64,000 nt of DNA from UBA2377 sp964525935 (lineage in GTDB: Bacteria; Verrucomicrobiota; Verrucomicrobiia; Opitutales; Opitutaceae). A program made the position numbers and the translations under genes. The notes beneath the pieces were generated by a model. It saw only the letters and a list, made by a program, of their open reading frames with translations. It was not told the origin of the DNA and did not search any database. This document shows, piece after piece, positions 36,549 to 44,070 of this stretch (within the stretch, counting starts at the first letter, position 1; every line of letters begins with the position of its first letter). The stretch is taken from assembly GCA_964525935.1 (NCBI GenBank), contig CAZGJZ010000008.1, forward strand, positions 186,001-250,000, read 5' to 3'.

Positions 36549-37471
36549 GCCCCAGGCGGATTCGAAGTTGGCGACGTGAGCTCGAGATACTCGACCGTGA
36601 TGGTGAATTTAGTAAGCGGACTCGCCACCAGCGGCACTGCCGCAACCGCGCTCGTAAATCCCGGACCACCGGGAGCGCGAGCCTCAGGCGAGTCTTCCAT
36701 CGGCGCAGCCGGCTCGGCTTCAACCACCCGCACAACAAGCGGCACTCGCAACGCCGCGAGCCGGTTCAAAAATGTCCGCAATACCGATGTGTGACCCGTA
36801 AAACTCACTCGCACCGCCGTCGTCTCAACCCACCCGGGCACCCGCAGCGATCGCTGCGTCGTCATCACGAAATAATTCATCCCTTGCCCACCGGCATCTT
36901 TCAATGAATTGGACGACTCGTGCTGCACCGACAGGATTTGCCTCGGGCGCGATTCGAGCAGGTTTTCCACCAAGCACTCCGTCACGATCCGCTGGCGGAA
37001 AACTGCGGGAATCAACGTTATCTCCGGCCCGTCATGCGCATACTCGGCGAACCCGAAGCGCTCATCCTCCTTCAACGCCACATCCAACGCGTGAGCGCGC
37101 TCGCGCATTTTCTCCACAAACGAAGCCAAGTCGAAATAGGCGTCTGTGCGCGTCACCGGGATGCGCACGGCAGCCATGAGTCCACCGGCACCATCGCCTC
37201 CGCGCAACTCAACCTGCAACGCCGTGCGCAATTGCTCAGCCTGCTTAACCGCCCCTGCGATTTTTTCGGCCATGTCTTCGGTCAGTGCCGGCGTGAGCTT
37301 CGCGAGGGACCGCAGCTCGCGATATTTCAATTCCACCCGGCGCTCTGCCGCCAATGCCGCCTTCCGCTCGGCATACCCCCACCAACCCAACCCGGCGCCG
37401 CCCAGTGCCAGTAACGCAATGAGCGCCGCGAATCCGGTCGGCTGACGAAGCCTGCGAACCGTCATACTCAC
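36545..37471 (-). CDS. PilO-like protein, Amuc_1100-like
   Basis: A 308-residue protein: short cytoplasmic tail, one membrane helix (FAALIALLALGGAGLGWWGY), a periplasmic coiled coil (about 35-85, rich in Ala, Glu, Leu, Arg) and two mixed alpha/beta halves ending in TKFTITVEYLEL. Size, topology and the ferredoxin-like ending fit PilO/GspM and also the Akkermansia protein Amuc_1100 (317 residues), whose genomic setting this operon copies. It probably links the PilM/N fusion to the PilP-like protein in the periplasm. Both ends overlap the neighbours by four bases, so translation is tightly coupled. Direct homology to Amuc_1100 is inferred from architecture and order. Confidence 0.7.
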   Translation of the reverse strand: MSMTVRRLRQPTGFAALIALLALGGAGLGWWGYAERKAALAAERRVELKYRELRSLAKLTPALTEDMAEKIAGAVKQAEQLRTALQVELRGGDGAGGLMAAVRIPVTRTDAYFDLASFVEKMRERAHALDVALKEDERFGFAEYAHDGPEITLIPAVFRQRIVTECLVENLLESRPRQILSVQHESSNSLKDAGGQGMNYFVMTTQRSLRVPGWVETTAVRVSFTGHTSVLRTFLNRLAALRVPLVVRVVEAEPAAPMEDSPEARAPGGPGFTSAVAAVPLVASPLTKFTITVEYLELTSPTSNPPGA

Positions 37472-39147
37472 AGTGAACCCTCCGGCTTCATCACCAACGT
37501 GAAATCAAAACGCAGGATGCCTGGCTTGCTCGTGTCGAAGCGCTCCTCTTCCACCGCCGACACAAATCGCGACCCGGCGATCCGATCGAGCAGGTGCTTA
37601 ACCCGCGCATAAGACTCGGGGCTCACTTTCGAGACGGGATTCCGTGCGTCCAACAACCGACCGCTCAGCTCAAGTCGGAGTGGCGGCGGTTTTTTATTCT
37701 GAGCGTCATGCCTTGCTGGTTCATCCGACACGACCTGCAATCGCTCCAGCCAGACATCCTCCACCTCGCAGAGATGATTTTGCAAATCGGCGAAAAAATC
37801 CCGCCAAGCAGTTTTTGCCGCCACCAAGTCATCAAGCGCCTTAACCTCGCGGCGAACCATTTCCAACCTGGCCAGATTCTGCGCATTGCGCACCTCCAGC
37901 ATCCGCAACGGCGCCAGCTGCCTTTCGATCTGCGCGGCCTCAGCCTTTGCTTGCCGCACCCGCGCCCGGAAATGCCATCCGGGCGGCAGCATGGCCACGA
38001 TGAGCAACAGCATCGCAGCGATCCAGCAAAGCCGCGCTTGGCGCACAGCCGCTTCATCCCTGAGCGCAACCGGCAGGAGATTGAGCGTCCTCGCACCGGG
38101 CGCGAGCCATTCGACCGCCAATCCGGTCAAAATCGCGAGTTGCGGGCCTGCCGACTCAACGCCATCCACCCGCGCCCGCGCAGAAACTTCCACTCCGCGC
38201 AGCGCATCGTAGGCCTTGACCGGCAGGCTCAATTTTTCACCCAATGCGGCGGCCAGTCCCGGCAGCAACGCGCCGCCACCCGTCAGCAGCATTTGCGTCG
38301 GCTGGTTCGCTCCGGCCTGCCGCGCATGCCCTGCCAGCGCCCGCGTCAACTCCGATTGCAGGCGCTGCGTGAAACCAGCTGCAGCCCGGGCAACCGTCAT
38401 GCGCTCCGGGGAATTTTCCGGCAGTCCCCCATTCCCACTCAACCCCTGTCGCTTGAGCGCCTCGGCTTGGATGAAATCGAGCGATAGTTCCGTCGCGATG
38501 GCCTGCGTGATCATATTGCCGCCAAGTCCCAGCGTGCGCACAAAGCAGCGCTCCATTCCGGCAAACACCAATTGCGTCGAACGCGCTCCGATATCCACGA
38601 CGAGCGCGCCACTCCCGCCGGCGTTGTCGCCATAGCCATACCGCCACGCCCGCCACAGCGCGAGCGCACCGGGAATGGCATCCTTTGGCGTGAGCCCGGC
38701 CGCTTTGACGGCATCGCACAGGGCCGTCATCGCTCCCGTCTTAACCGCACCAATCATAAACGCCTCCTCCTCCCCGTCACGGCCCATGGCCATGCCAGCC
38801 CAGCAGACTTCCTCGAGCGGATACGGGATACTCTGCGCCGCCTCAAATCGGATGATTTGCTCGCGCTGCGTCTGCCCGACCGTCGGGATTTTGATAAACT
38901 TCACGAGTGCAAGATGCGCTGGCACCGCCAGCACGCATGCGTCGCCCCACTGCCCACGCGCCACCAGCGCTGCAAGCGCCCGGCGGTTCCTCTCCGTCAA
39001 GGTGCGATCGTCCGTCGCTTCCGCTGCGTGAGGCTCCCATGCAAACCGGTGCAGCACCAACCGGCCGGCCTTATCGGTGGCGAATTCCGCGCACGCGACG
39101 TGACTCACGCCAAAACCGATCACAAGCATGCGCGGGGGGCGACGCAT
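37468..39147 (-). CDS. PilM-PilN fusion protein (actin-like ATPase plus membrane anchor), Amuc_1101-like
   Basis: A 559-residue protein. Residues 1-~345 are a PilM/FtsA-type actin-like domain: MLVIGFGVSHVACAEFATDK, IRFEAAQSIPYPLEEV, LVVDIGARSTQLVFA (phosphate loop) and MLLTGGGALLPGLAAALGEK (adenosine loop). At ~353 the motif LNLLP begins, the hallmark N-terminus of PilN that normally docks into PilM, followed by a membrane helix (CWIAAMLLLIVAMLPPGW), a coiled coil and a ferredoxin-like periplasmic domain. So PilM and PilN, usually two genes, are one polypeptide, a plan reminiscent of GspL. It starts the four-gene operon; ATG at 39147, with an alternative ATG at 39129. Confidence 0.85.
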   Translation of the reverse strand: MRRPPRMLVIGFGVSHVACAEFATDKAGRLVLHRFAWEPHAAEATDDRTLTERNRRALAALVARGQWGDACVLAVPAHLALVKFIKIPTVGQTQREQIIRFEAAQSIPYPLEEVCWAGMAMGRDGEEEAFMIGAVKTGAMTALCDAVKAAGLTPKDAIPGALALWRAWRYGYGDNAGGSGALVVDIGARSTQLVFAGMERCFVRTLGLGGNMITQAIATELSLDFIQAEALKRQGLSGNGGLPENSPERMTVARAAAGFTQRLQSELTRALAGHARQAGANQPTQMLLTGGGALLPGLAAALGEKLSLPVKAYDALRGVEVSARARVDGVESAGPQLAILTGLAVEWLAPGARTLNLLPVALRDEAAVRQARLCWIAAMLLLIVAMLPPGWHFRARVRQAKAEAAQIERQLAPLRMLEVRNAQNLARLEMVRREVKALDDLVAAKTAWRDFFADLQNHLCEVEDVWLERLQVVSDEPARHDAQNKKPPPLRLELSGRLLDARNPVSKVSPESYARVKHLLDRIAGSRFVSAVEEERFDTSKPGILRFDFTLVMKPEGSL

Positions 39148-39347
39148 AGGGGGGCGTGAAAAATTGACTTCGCTCCCCCCGCGGTCGCAAGCGCAAAGCC
39201 GTAACCTCCCTCCTCCGATATCTCACCCTGGCCGGCACCCCAAACCGCTAAATCGCAGCCGCGCTCCGTCGCTTCGCTAAAAAATGTTGTGAGGCCTGCG
39301 TCGAGCCACACGCTCCCGGTCTTGCCGCATCCGCGCGGTCTTTGTCC

Positions 39348-39860
39348 ATGCCGTCCGCCCTTTCCTACAAAATCGCCGTCCTCGTCTTCCTGGAAAACGC
39401 CGCCGGCGAACACCTGCTGCTGCTCCGCGCCAAGCCTCCGAACCTCGGCAGTTGGAGCCCCATCGGCGGCAAGCTTGAGACCGCGACCGGCGAATCACCT
39501 TTCGAGTGCGCCGTGCGCGAAACCCATGAGGAAACCGGCCTCACGGTCACCACTGGCGACCTGCATCTCTTCGCCATGATTGCGGAAAAAGCCTACGAGA
39601 ACGAATCCCACTGGCTCATGTTTCTCTTCCGCTGCCGCCGGCCCATCCCTTCCTTGCCGCCGGCCATCAAGGAGGGTCGTTTCGGATTTTTTTCCCGCGC
39701 CGCGATCAACGCCCTGCCGATCCCGGAGACGGATCGCAACGCCCTCTGGCCCATCTACGATCGCCACCGCGATCATTTCGTTGCGCTCAAGGCCGATTGC
39801 CTCCCCGGCCAGCCGGTGCGCGTCGAAATTGAGCAAATAACTCCGCCAGCGATCACTTGA
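39348..39860 (+). CDS. Nudix hydrolase
   Basis: A 170-residue Nudix-fold pyrophosphohydrolase, likely acting on a nucleoside di/triphosphate derivative. The Nudix box runs from about residue 38: GGKLETATGE, then SPFECAVRETHEETGL with the catalytic R-E-x-x-E-E. The spacing between the first Gly and the first Glu is two residues longer than the standard G-x5-E. The rest (KIAVLVFLENAAGEHLLLLR; HWLMFLFRCRRP; GFFSRAAINALPIP) fits MutT-like domains. The ATG at 39348 is used instead of a TTG at 39342. It is divergent from the PilM/N operon. Confidence 0.87.
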   Translation: MPSALSYKIAVLVFLENAAGEHLLLLRAKPPNLGSWSPIGGKLETATGESPFECAVRETHEETGLTVTTGDLHLFAMIAEKAYENESHWLMFLFRCRRPIPSLPPAIKEGRFGFFSRAAINALPIPETDRNALWPIYDRHRDHFVALKADCLPGQPVRVEIEQITPPAIT

Positions 39861-39976
39861 TTCCATTTTGATCCGCGGCGATCACACCCTTATAAGTTGC
39901 GCCGGACTGCTCCGGCGCTACCGTTTGGCCATGATCATCCCGCTGCGACCGACCGCACTCGCCCGCTGATCCTGCC

Positions 39977-40369
39977 ATGGCCCGAATTCTCATTATCGAC
40001 GACGAGGAGATCATTCGCGATTCGCTGCGCGATCTCCTGGTCGCTTCCGGCCATACGGTGGACACCGCGAAGGACGGTTTTGACGGCATGCAGCAATTCC
40101 GCGCGGCACCTGCCGATATCGTCCTCTGCGACCTTATCATGCCTTACGGCGGCATTGCGACCATCCGCGTGTTGCGCAGCGAGTATCCTCACGTCGGCAT
40201 TATCGCCATCTCGGGCGCGGCCCAGCGCCGGCTTGATATGTCGGTTGGCATCGGGGCGGACGATTTTTTGGCCAAGCCGTTCAGCGTCCAGCAACTGCTC
40301 GACGCCATCAACAAGGTTCTCGTCAAATCCGCTAACGCCGTCTCCAAACCGGCCCATCCATCCGCCTGA
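39977..40369 (+). CDS. Single-domain response regulator (CheY-like receiver)
   Basis: A 130-residue receiver domain with no output domain: acidic pocket Asp8/Asp9, phosphoacceptor Asp52 (LCDLIMPYGG), Ser in ISGAA, Lys100 (LAKPFS). It resembles receivers that act through protein-protein contacts or phosphorelays. The last 18 residues are a flexible Ala/Ser/Pro tail. No kinase gene is adjacent. It lies between the Nudix gene and the pyruvate dehydrogenase operon on the same strand, followed by a weak hairpin. Confidence 0.9.
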   Translation: MARILIIDDEEIIRDSLRDLLVASGHTVDTAKDGFDGMQQFRAAPADIVLCDLIMPYGGIATIRVLRSEYPHVGIIAISGAAQRRLDMSVGIGADDFLAKPFSVQQLLDAINKVLVKSANAVSKPAHPSA

Positions 40370-40377
40370 CGCCCGCA

Positions 40378-40402
40378 CCCGCAGTTGATTTGCGGGGGTT
40401 TT
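40378..40402 (+). terminator. Weak hairpin terminator after the receiver gene
   Basis: CCCGCA (40378-40383) can pair with TGCGGG (40391-40396), followed by GGTTTTG. It is short but well placed, 9 bases after the stop and ahead of the pdhA promoter region. Confidence 0.4.
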
Positions 40403-40518
40403 GCCCATCTGCCGTTCCCGCCCGCTGTCATACGCCCCCTTGTGGATGGGACTAAACACTTGATTTCTAAAGCATCCGCCGGACAATTTACCGTTTAACC
40501 ATAACGAACCCTTTACCT

Positions 40519-41619
40519 GTGAGCAAAAAAACGAGTGCTACTGCCGCCACCAAGGCCGAGGACGGCGCCAAAACCGCCAACGCCTCGCGCGACGCCGCCA
40601 TCAACCAAAAGTTGACCAAGGCCGAGCGCATTGACCTTTTTCGCACGATGATGCGGATCCGCCGCTTCGAAGAGCGCTCTCTCCGCGCCTATCAGGCCAA
40701 GAAGATCGGTGGTTTTCTCCATCTCTACATCGGGCAGGAAGCCGTCGCCGTCGGCTGCTGTTCGCTGATGGGCAAGAACGACCACATCATCACCGCCTAC
40801 CGCGACCATGGCCACGCCATGGCGGTGGGGATGGGGCCCAACGAGCTCATGGCCGAGCTCTACGGCAAGATCACCGGCTGCTCCAAGGGCAAGGGCGGCT
40901 CGATGCACTATTTCGCACCCGACCGTAATTACTGGGGCGGCCACGGCATCGTTGGCGGACAGATCCCACTCGGCACCGGCCTCGCCTACGCCATCAAATA
41001 CAAGGGCCTCAAGGGCGCCGCGATGGCGTTCATGGGCGACGGCGCCGTCAATCAAGGTGCCGTCCACGAAGCCTACAATCTCGCCGCCCTCTGGCAGTTG
41101 CCCGTGATCTTCGTCATCGAGAACAACGGTTACTCCATGGGCACGAGCCAGTCACGCTCCTCCGCCGGCGAACTCGCCAAGCGCGCCGAGGGCTACAACA
41201 TGGCCTGGGGCACCTGCGACGGCTACGACGTCTACGAAGTCCGCGCCACGATGGATAAATTCCTCCGCCTCGCGCGCGAAGAATCCAAGCCCGCCGTCGT
41301 CGAGATCCGCACCTACCGTTATCGCGGCCACTCCGTCGCCGATCCTGACAACACCTACCGTTCCAAGGTCGAGATCGAGGAATACCGCCGCACCAAGGAT
41401 CCCATCCAATTTTTCCAAGGCGCACTCATCGCTGAAGGCGTGCTCACCGAGGCCGAAGCCAACGAGATCGATCAGGCCGCCCGCGCCGAAGCCGATGCCG
41501 CGGCGGACTTCGCCGAGGCCAGCCCCTACCCGACACCCGACGACATCCAGAAGGACGTTTACTGGGAGGCCGACAATCCTTCCGAGCGCAAATCCCAAGG
41601 CCGCCTCTTCTTCGACTAA
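40519..41619 (+). CDS. pdhA: Pyruvate dehydrogenase E1 component, alpha subunit
   Basis: A 366-residue subunit of the heterotetrameric E1 that decarboxylates pyruvate with thiamine diphosphate. RIRRFEERSLRAYQAKKIGG and LYIGQEAVAVG begin the core; the ThDP/Mg motif is GDGAVNQGAVHEAYNLAA to IENN (about 174-206); the phosphorylation-loop region TYRYRGHSVADPDNTYR follows. It starts with GTG at 40519 and has a charged ~30-residue N-terminal extension (SKKTSATAATKAEDGAKTAN). The first gene of an operon with pdhB (42 bases) and pdhC (62 bases). Confidence 0.95.
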   Translation: MSKKTSATAATKAEDGAKTANASRDAAINQKLTKAERIDLFRTMMRIRRFEERSLRAYQAKKIGGFLHLYIGQEAVAVGCCSLMGKNDHIITAYRDHGHAMAVGMGPNELMAELYGKITGCSKGKGGSMHYFAPDRNYWGGHGIVGGQIPLGTGLAYAIKYKGLKGAAMAFMGDGAVNQGAVHEAYNLAALWQLPVIFVIENNGYSMGTSQSRSSAGELAKRAEGYNMAWGTCDGYDVYEVRATMDKFLRLAREESKPAVVEIRTYRYRGHSVADPDNTYRSKVEIEEYRRTKDPIQFFQGALIAEGVLTEAEANEIDQAARAEADAAADFAEASPYPTPDDIQKDVYWEADNPSERKSQGRLFFD

Positions 41620-41661
41620 TTCCTGCTGCCCGTCTCTCAACTCTCAACTTTTCCGCATCCG

Positions 41662-42639
41662 ATGCCTCAGATCACCTACCGCGAAGCCATCCGCCACGCC
41701 CTTGCCGAAGAGCTGGAACGCGACAAGAACGTCGTCGTCATGGGCGAGGAAGTCGCCCAGTTCAACGGCGCCTACAAAGTCACCGAAGGCCTCCTCGCCA
41801 AGTTCGGCCCCCAGCGCATCGTCGACACGCCCATCTCCGAGGCCGGTTTCATCGGCGCCGGCGTCGGCGCTTCGATGCTCGGCATCCGTCCGGTCATGGA
41901 GCTGATGTTCTGGAGCTTCTACTCCGTCGCCTTCGACCAGATCCTCAACAACGCCGCCAACGTCCGCTACATGTCCGGCGGTCTCATCAACTGCCCCATC
42001 GTCATCCGCGGACCCGCCAACGGTGGCACCAACGTCGGTGCCACGCACTCGCACACCCCTGAGAACGTCCTCGCCAATCACCCCGGCGTTAAAGTTGTCG
42101 TGCCTTCCACCGCCTACGACGCCAAGGGCCTGCTCAAGTCCTCCATCCGCGACAACGACCCCGTCTTCTTCCTCGAGAACACCATCCTCTACGGCGACAA
42201 GGGCGAAGTCCCCGCCGAGGAATATCTCATTCCGCTCGGCCTGGCCGACGTGAAACGCCAGGGCACCGATCTCACGATCGTCACTTACGGACGCTCCGTC
42301 ATCCACTCGCTCGCCGCCGCCGATCTCCTGCAAAAGGAGCACGACATCTCCGTCGAAGTCGTTGACCTCCGCACCATCCGCCCGCTCGACATCGATACCG
42401 TGCTCGCGTCGGTGAAAAAGACGAACCGCGTCCTCATCGTCGAAGAGCAAAAGCCCTTCGCCAGCGTCGGCTCGCAACTCGCCTATATGATTCAGAAGGA
42501 AGCCTTCGACGAACTCGACGCGCCCATCCACCGCCTCGCCACCGTCGACGCACCTGCCTTCTACAGCCCGCCAGTCGAGGTCGAACAGCTGCCCAATCCG
42601 CAGCGCGTCCTCAAAGCCGCCCTCGAAGCCCTCGCATAA
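41662..42639 (+). CDS. pdhB: Pyruvate dehydrogenase E1 component, beta subunit
   Basis: A 325-residue transketolase-like beta subunit pairing with PdhA. Family motifs: ITYREAIRHALAEELERDKN, VVVMGEEVAQFNGAYKVTEG, the DTPISEAGFIGAGVGASMLG segment and PVVEL-type inter-subunit region at MELMFWSF, then the C-terminal VEVVDLRTIRPLDIDTVLAS. The length is typical. It is separated from pdhA and pdhC by short spacers containing similar CTCTCAACTCTCAA-type pyrimidine-rich tracts (around 41635 and 42655). Confidence 0.95.
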   Translation: MPQITYREAIRHALAEELERDKNVVVMGEEVAQFNGAYKVTEGLLAKFGPQRIVDTPISEAGFIGAGVGASMLGIRPVMELMFWSFYSVAFDQILNNAANVRYMSGGLINCPIVIRGPANGGTNVGATHSHTPENVLANHPGVKVVVPSTAYDAKGLLKSSIRDNDPVFFLENTILYGDKGEVPAEEYLIPLGLADVKRQGTDLTIVTYGRSVIHSLAAADLLQKEHDISVEVVDLRTIRPLDIDTVLASVKKTNRVLIVEEQKPFASVGSQLAYMIQKEAFDELDAPIHRLATVDAPAFYSPPVEVEQLPNPQRVLKAALEALA

Positions 42640-42701
42640 ACTGCGCGCGTCTCTCAACCCTCCGCCCTCAACTCTCAATTGGCGCGCCGCGCCCCTCCCC
42701 C

Positions 42702-44012
42702 ATGGCCCAAATCATCGAAATGCCCAAACTCAGCGACACCATGACGGTGGGCACGCTGGTCAAATGGCTGAAAAAAGAAGGCGATAACGTGAAGTCCGGC
42801 GACATGCTCGCCGAGGTCGAGACCGACAAGGCCACGATGGAGCTCGAGTCGTTCTTCGACGGCGTCCTCCTCAAACAATTCGCCCCCGCCGGCTCCCAAG
42901 TCGCCATCGGCGCCGCGCTCGCCGCCATCGGCAAAGCCGGCGAGAAAGTCGACGCCCCCGCCGCGGCTCCTGCTGCGGCCGCCAAACCCGCCGAAACCCC
43001 CAAGGCCGCTCCCGCCCCCGCCGCGGTTGCCGCTCCCGTTGCAGCTCCCGCCCCGGTGGCAGCTCCCGCCCCGGCCCCTGCGCCCGCCGCCACGCCTTCG
43101 GGCCGCGTCCGCATCTCGCCTCTCGCCCGCAAACTCGCCGACGAAAAGAAAATCGACTACACTCGCGTGACTGGCACCGGTCCCGGTGGCCGCATCGTCC
43201 GCGCCGACATCCTCGCCGCCGAGAAAAACCCGCCCGCCGCTCCTGCGCCCAAGGCTCCTGCCGCCGGCGGCAAGCCCGAGGCCACCTGGCCCTGGCGCTC
43301 CGTCACCGACAAGTCCGCCGTGCAGGCCGACACCCTCACCGCGCCTTCGAACATGCGTTCGGTCATTGCCCGCCGCCTGCTCGAATCCAAGACGCAGATC
43401 CCGCATGTTTACCTCGAGATCGAAGTCGACGCCGCTCCCTTGATGGCTTTGCGCGAGCAACTCAACGCCGGCCTCGCCAAGGATAAGGTCAAACTCTCCG
43501 TCAACGACTTCGTCCTCAAGGCCAGCGCCGCCGCCCTCCGCGCCGTGCCTGCCGTCAACACCTCGTGGGAAGCCACCGGCATCAAAGCCCACGGCGGCAT
43601 TCACATCTCCTTCGCCGTGGCCATCGAAGACGGCCTCATTACGCCCGTCATCAAGGATACCGACAAAAAGACCCTCGTGCAGATCAGCGCCGAGGCCAAG
43701 GAGCTGGGCAAGAAGGCCAAGGACAAGAAACTCGCTCCCGCCGAATTCACCGGTGGCACCTTCTGCATCTCGAATCTCGGCATGATGGGCATCGACCGCT
43801 TCACCGCGATCATCAACCCGCCCAACGCCGCCATCCTCGCGGTTGGCACCACGGTGAAAAAGCCGGTAGTCGTGAACGACGAAATCGTCATCGGCCAGCG
43901 CATGTCGCTGACCCTCTCCTGCGACCACCGCATCGTCGACGGCGCCGTCGGTGCGAAGTTCCTCAACGCCCTCCGCGACCACCTGCAGAATCCCGCGCTC
44001 CTGCTCCTCTGA
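42702..44012 (+). CDS. pdhC: Pyruvate dehydrogenase E2, dihydrolipoamide acetyltransferase
   Basis: A 436-residue E2 with a single lipoyl domain (lipoyl Lys43 in VETDKATMELES), a ~55-residue Ala/Pro linker, a peripheral-subunit-binding domain (RISPLARKLADEKKIDYTRV), a second Ala/Pro linker, and the catalytic acetyltransferase core ending in LSCDHRIVDGAVGAKFLNAL, where the active-site His and Asp sit. It forms the scaffold of the pyruvate dehydrogenase complex and transfers the acetyl group to CoA. No E3 (lpd) gene follows; a terminator closes the operon, so E3 must come from elsewhere. Confidence 0.95.
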   Translation: MAQIIEMPKLSDTMTVGTLVKWLKKEGDNVKSGDMLAEVETDKATMELESFFDGVLLKQFAPAGSQVAIGAALAAIGKAGEKVDAPAAAPAAAAKPAETPKAAPAPAAVAAPVAAPAPVAAPAPAPAPAATPSGRVRISPLARKLADEKKIDYTRVTGTGPGGRIVRADILAAEKNPPAAPAPKAPAAGGKPEATWPWRSVTDKSAVQADTLTAPSNMRSVIARRLLESKTQIPHVYLEIEVDAAPLMALREQLNAGLAKDKVKLSVNDFVLKASAAALRAVPAVNTSWEATGIKAHGGIHISFAVAIEDGLITPVIKDTDKKTLVQISAEAKELGKKAKDKKLAPAEFTGGTFCISNLGMMGIDRFTAIINPPNAAILAVGTTVKKPVVVNDEIVIGQRMSLTLSCDHRIVDGAVGAKFLNALRDHLQNPALLLL

Positions 44013-44032
44013 GCACGATTTAGCCTTCAATC

Positions 44033-44062
44033 AAAACGCGCCGATTCTACGGCGCGTTTTTT
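44033..44062. terminator. Bidirectional intrinsic terminator
   Basis: AAAACGCGCCG (44033-44043) pairs with CGGCGCGTTTT (44050-44060) with an ATTCTA loop, and T continues to 44062. The A-run on the left and the T-run on the right allow it to end both the pdh operon and the convergent metalloprotease gene, whose stop lies 9 bases further on. Confidence 0.88.
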
Positions 44063-44070
44063 GCGTCCAC

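Noticed and set aside
42675..44030. 451-codon minus-strand frame opposite pdhC
   Set aside because: It mirrors the Ala/Pro linkers as Gly-rich strings; E2 is certain on the other strand.
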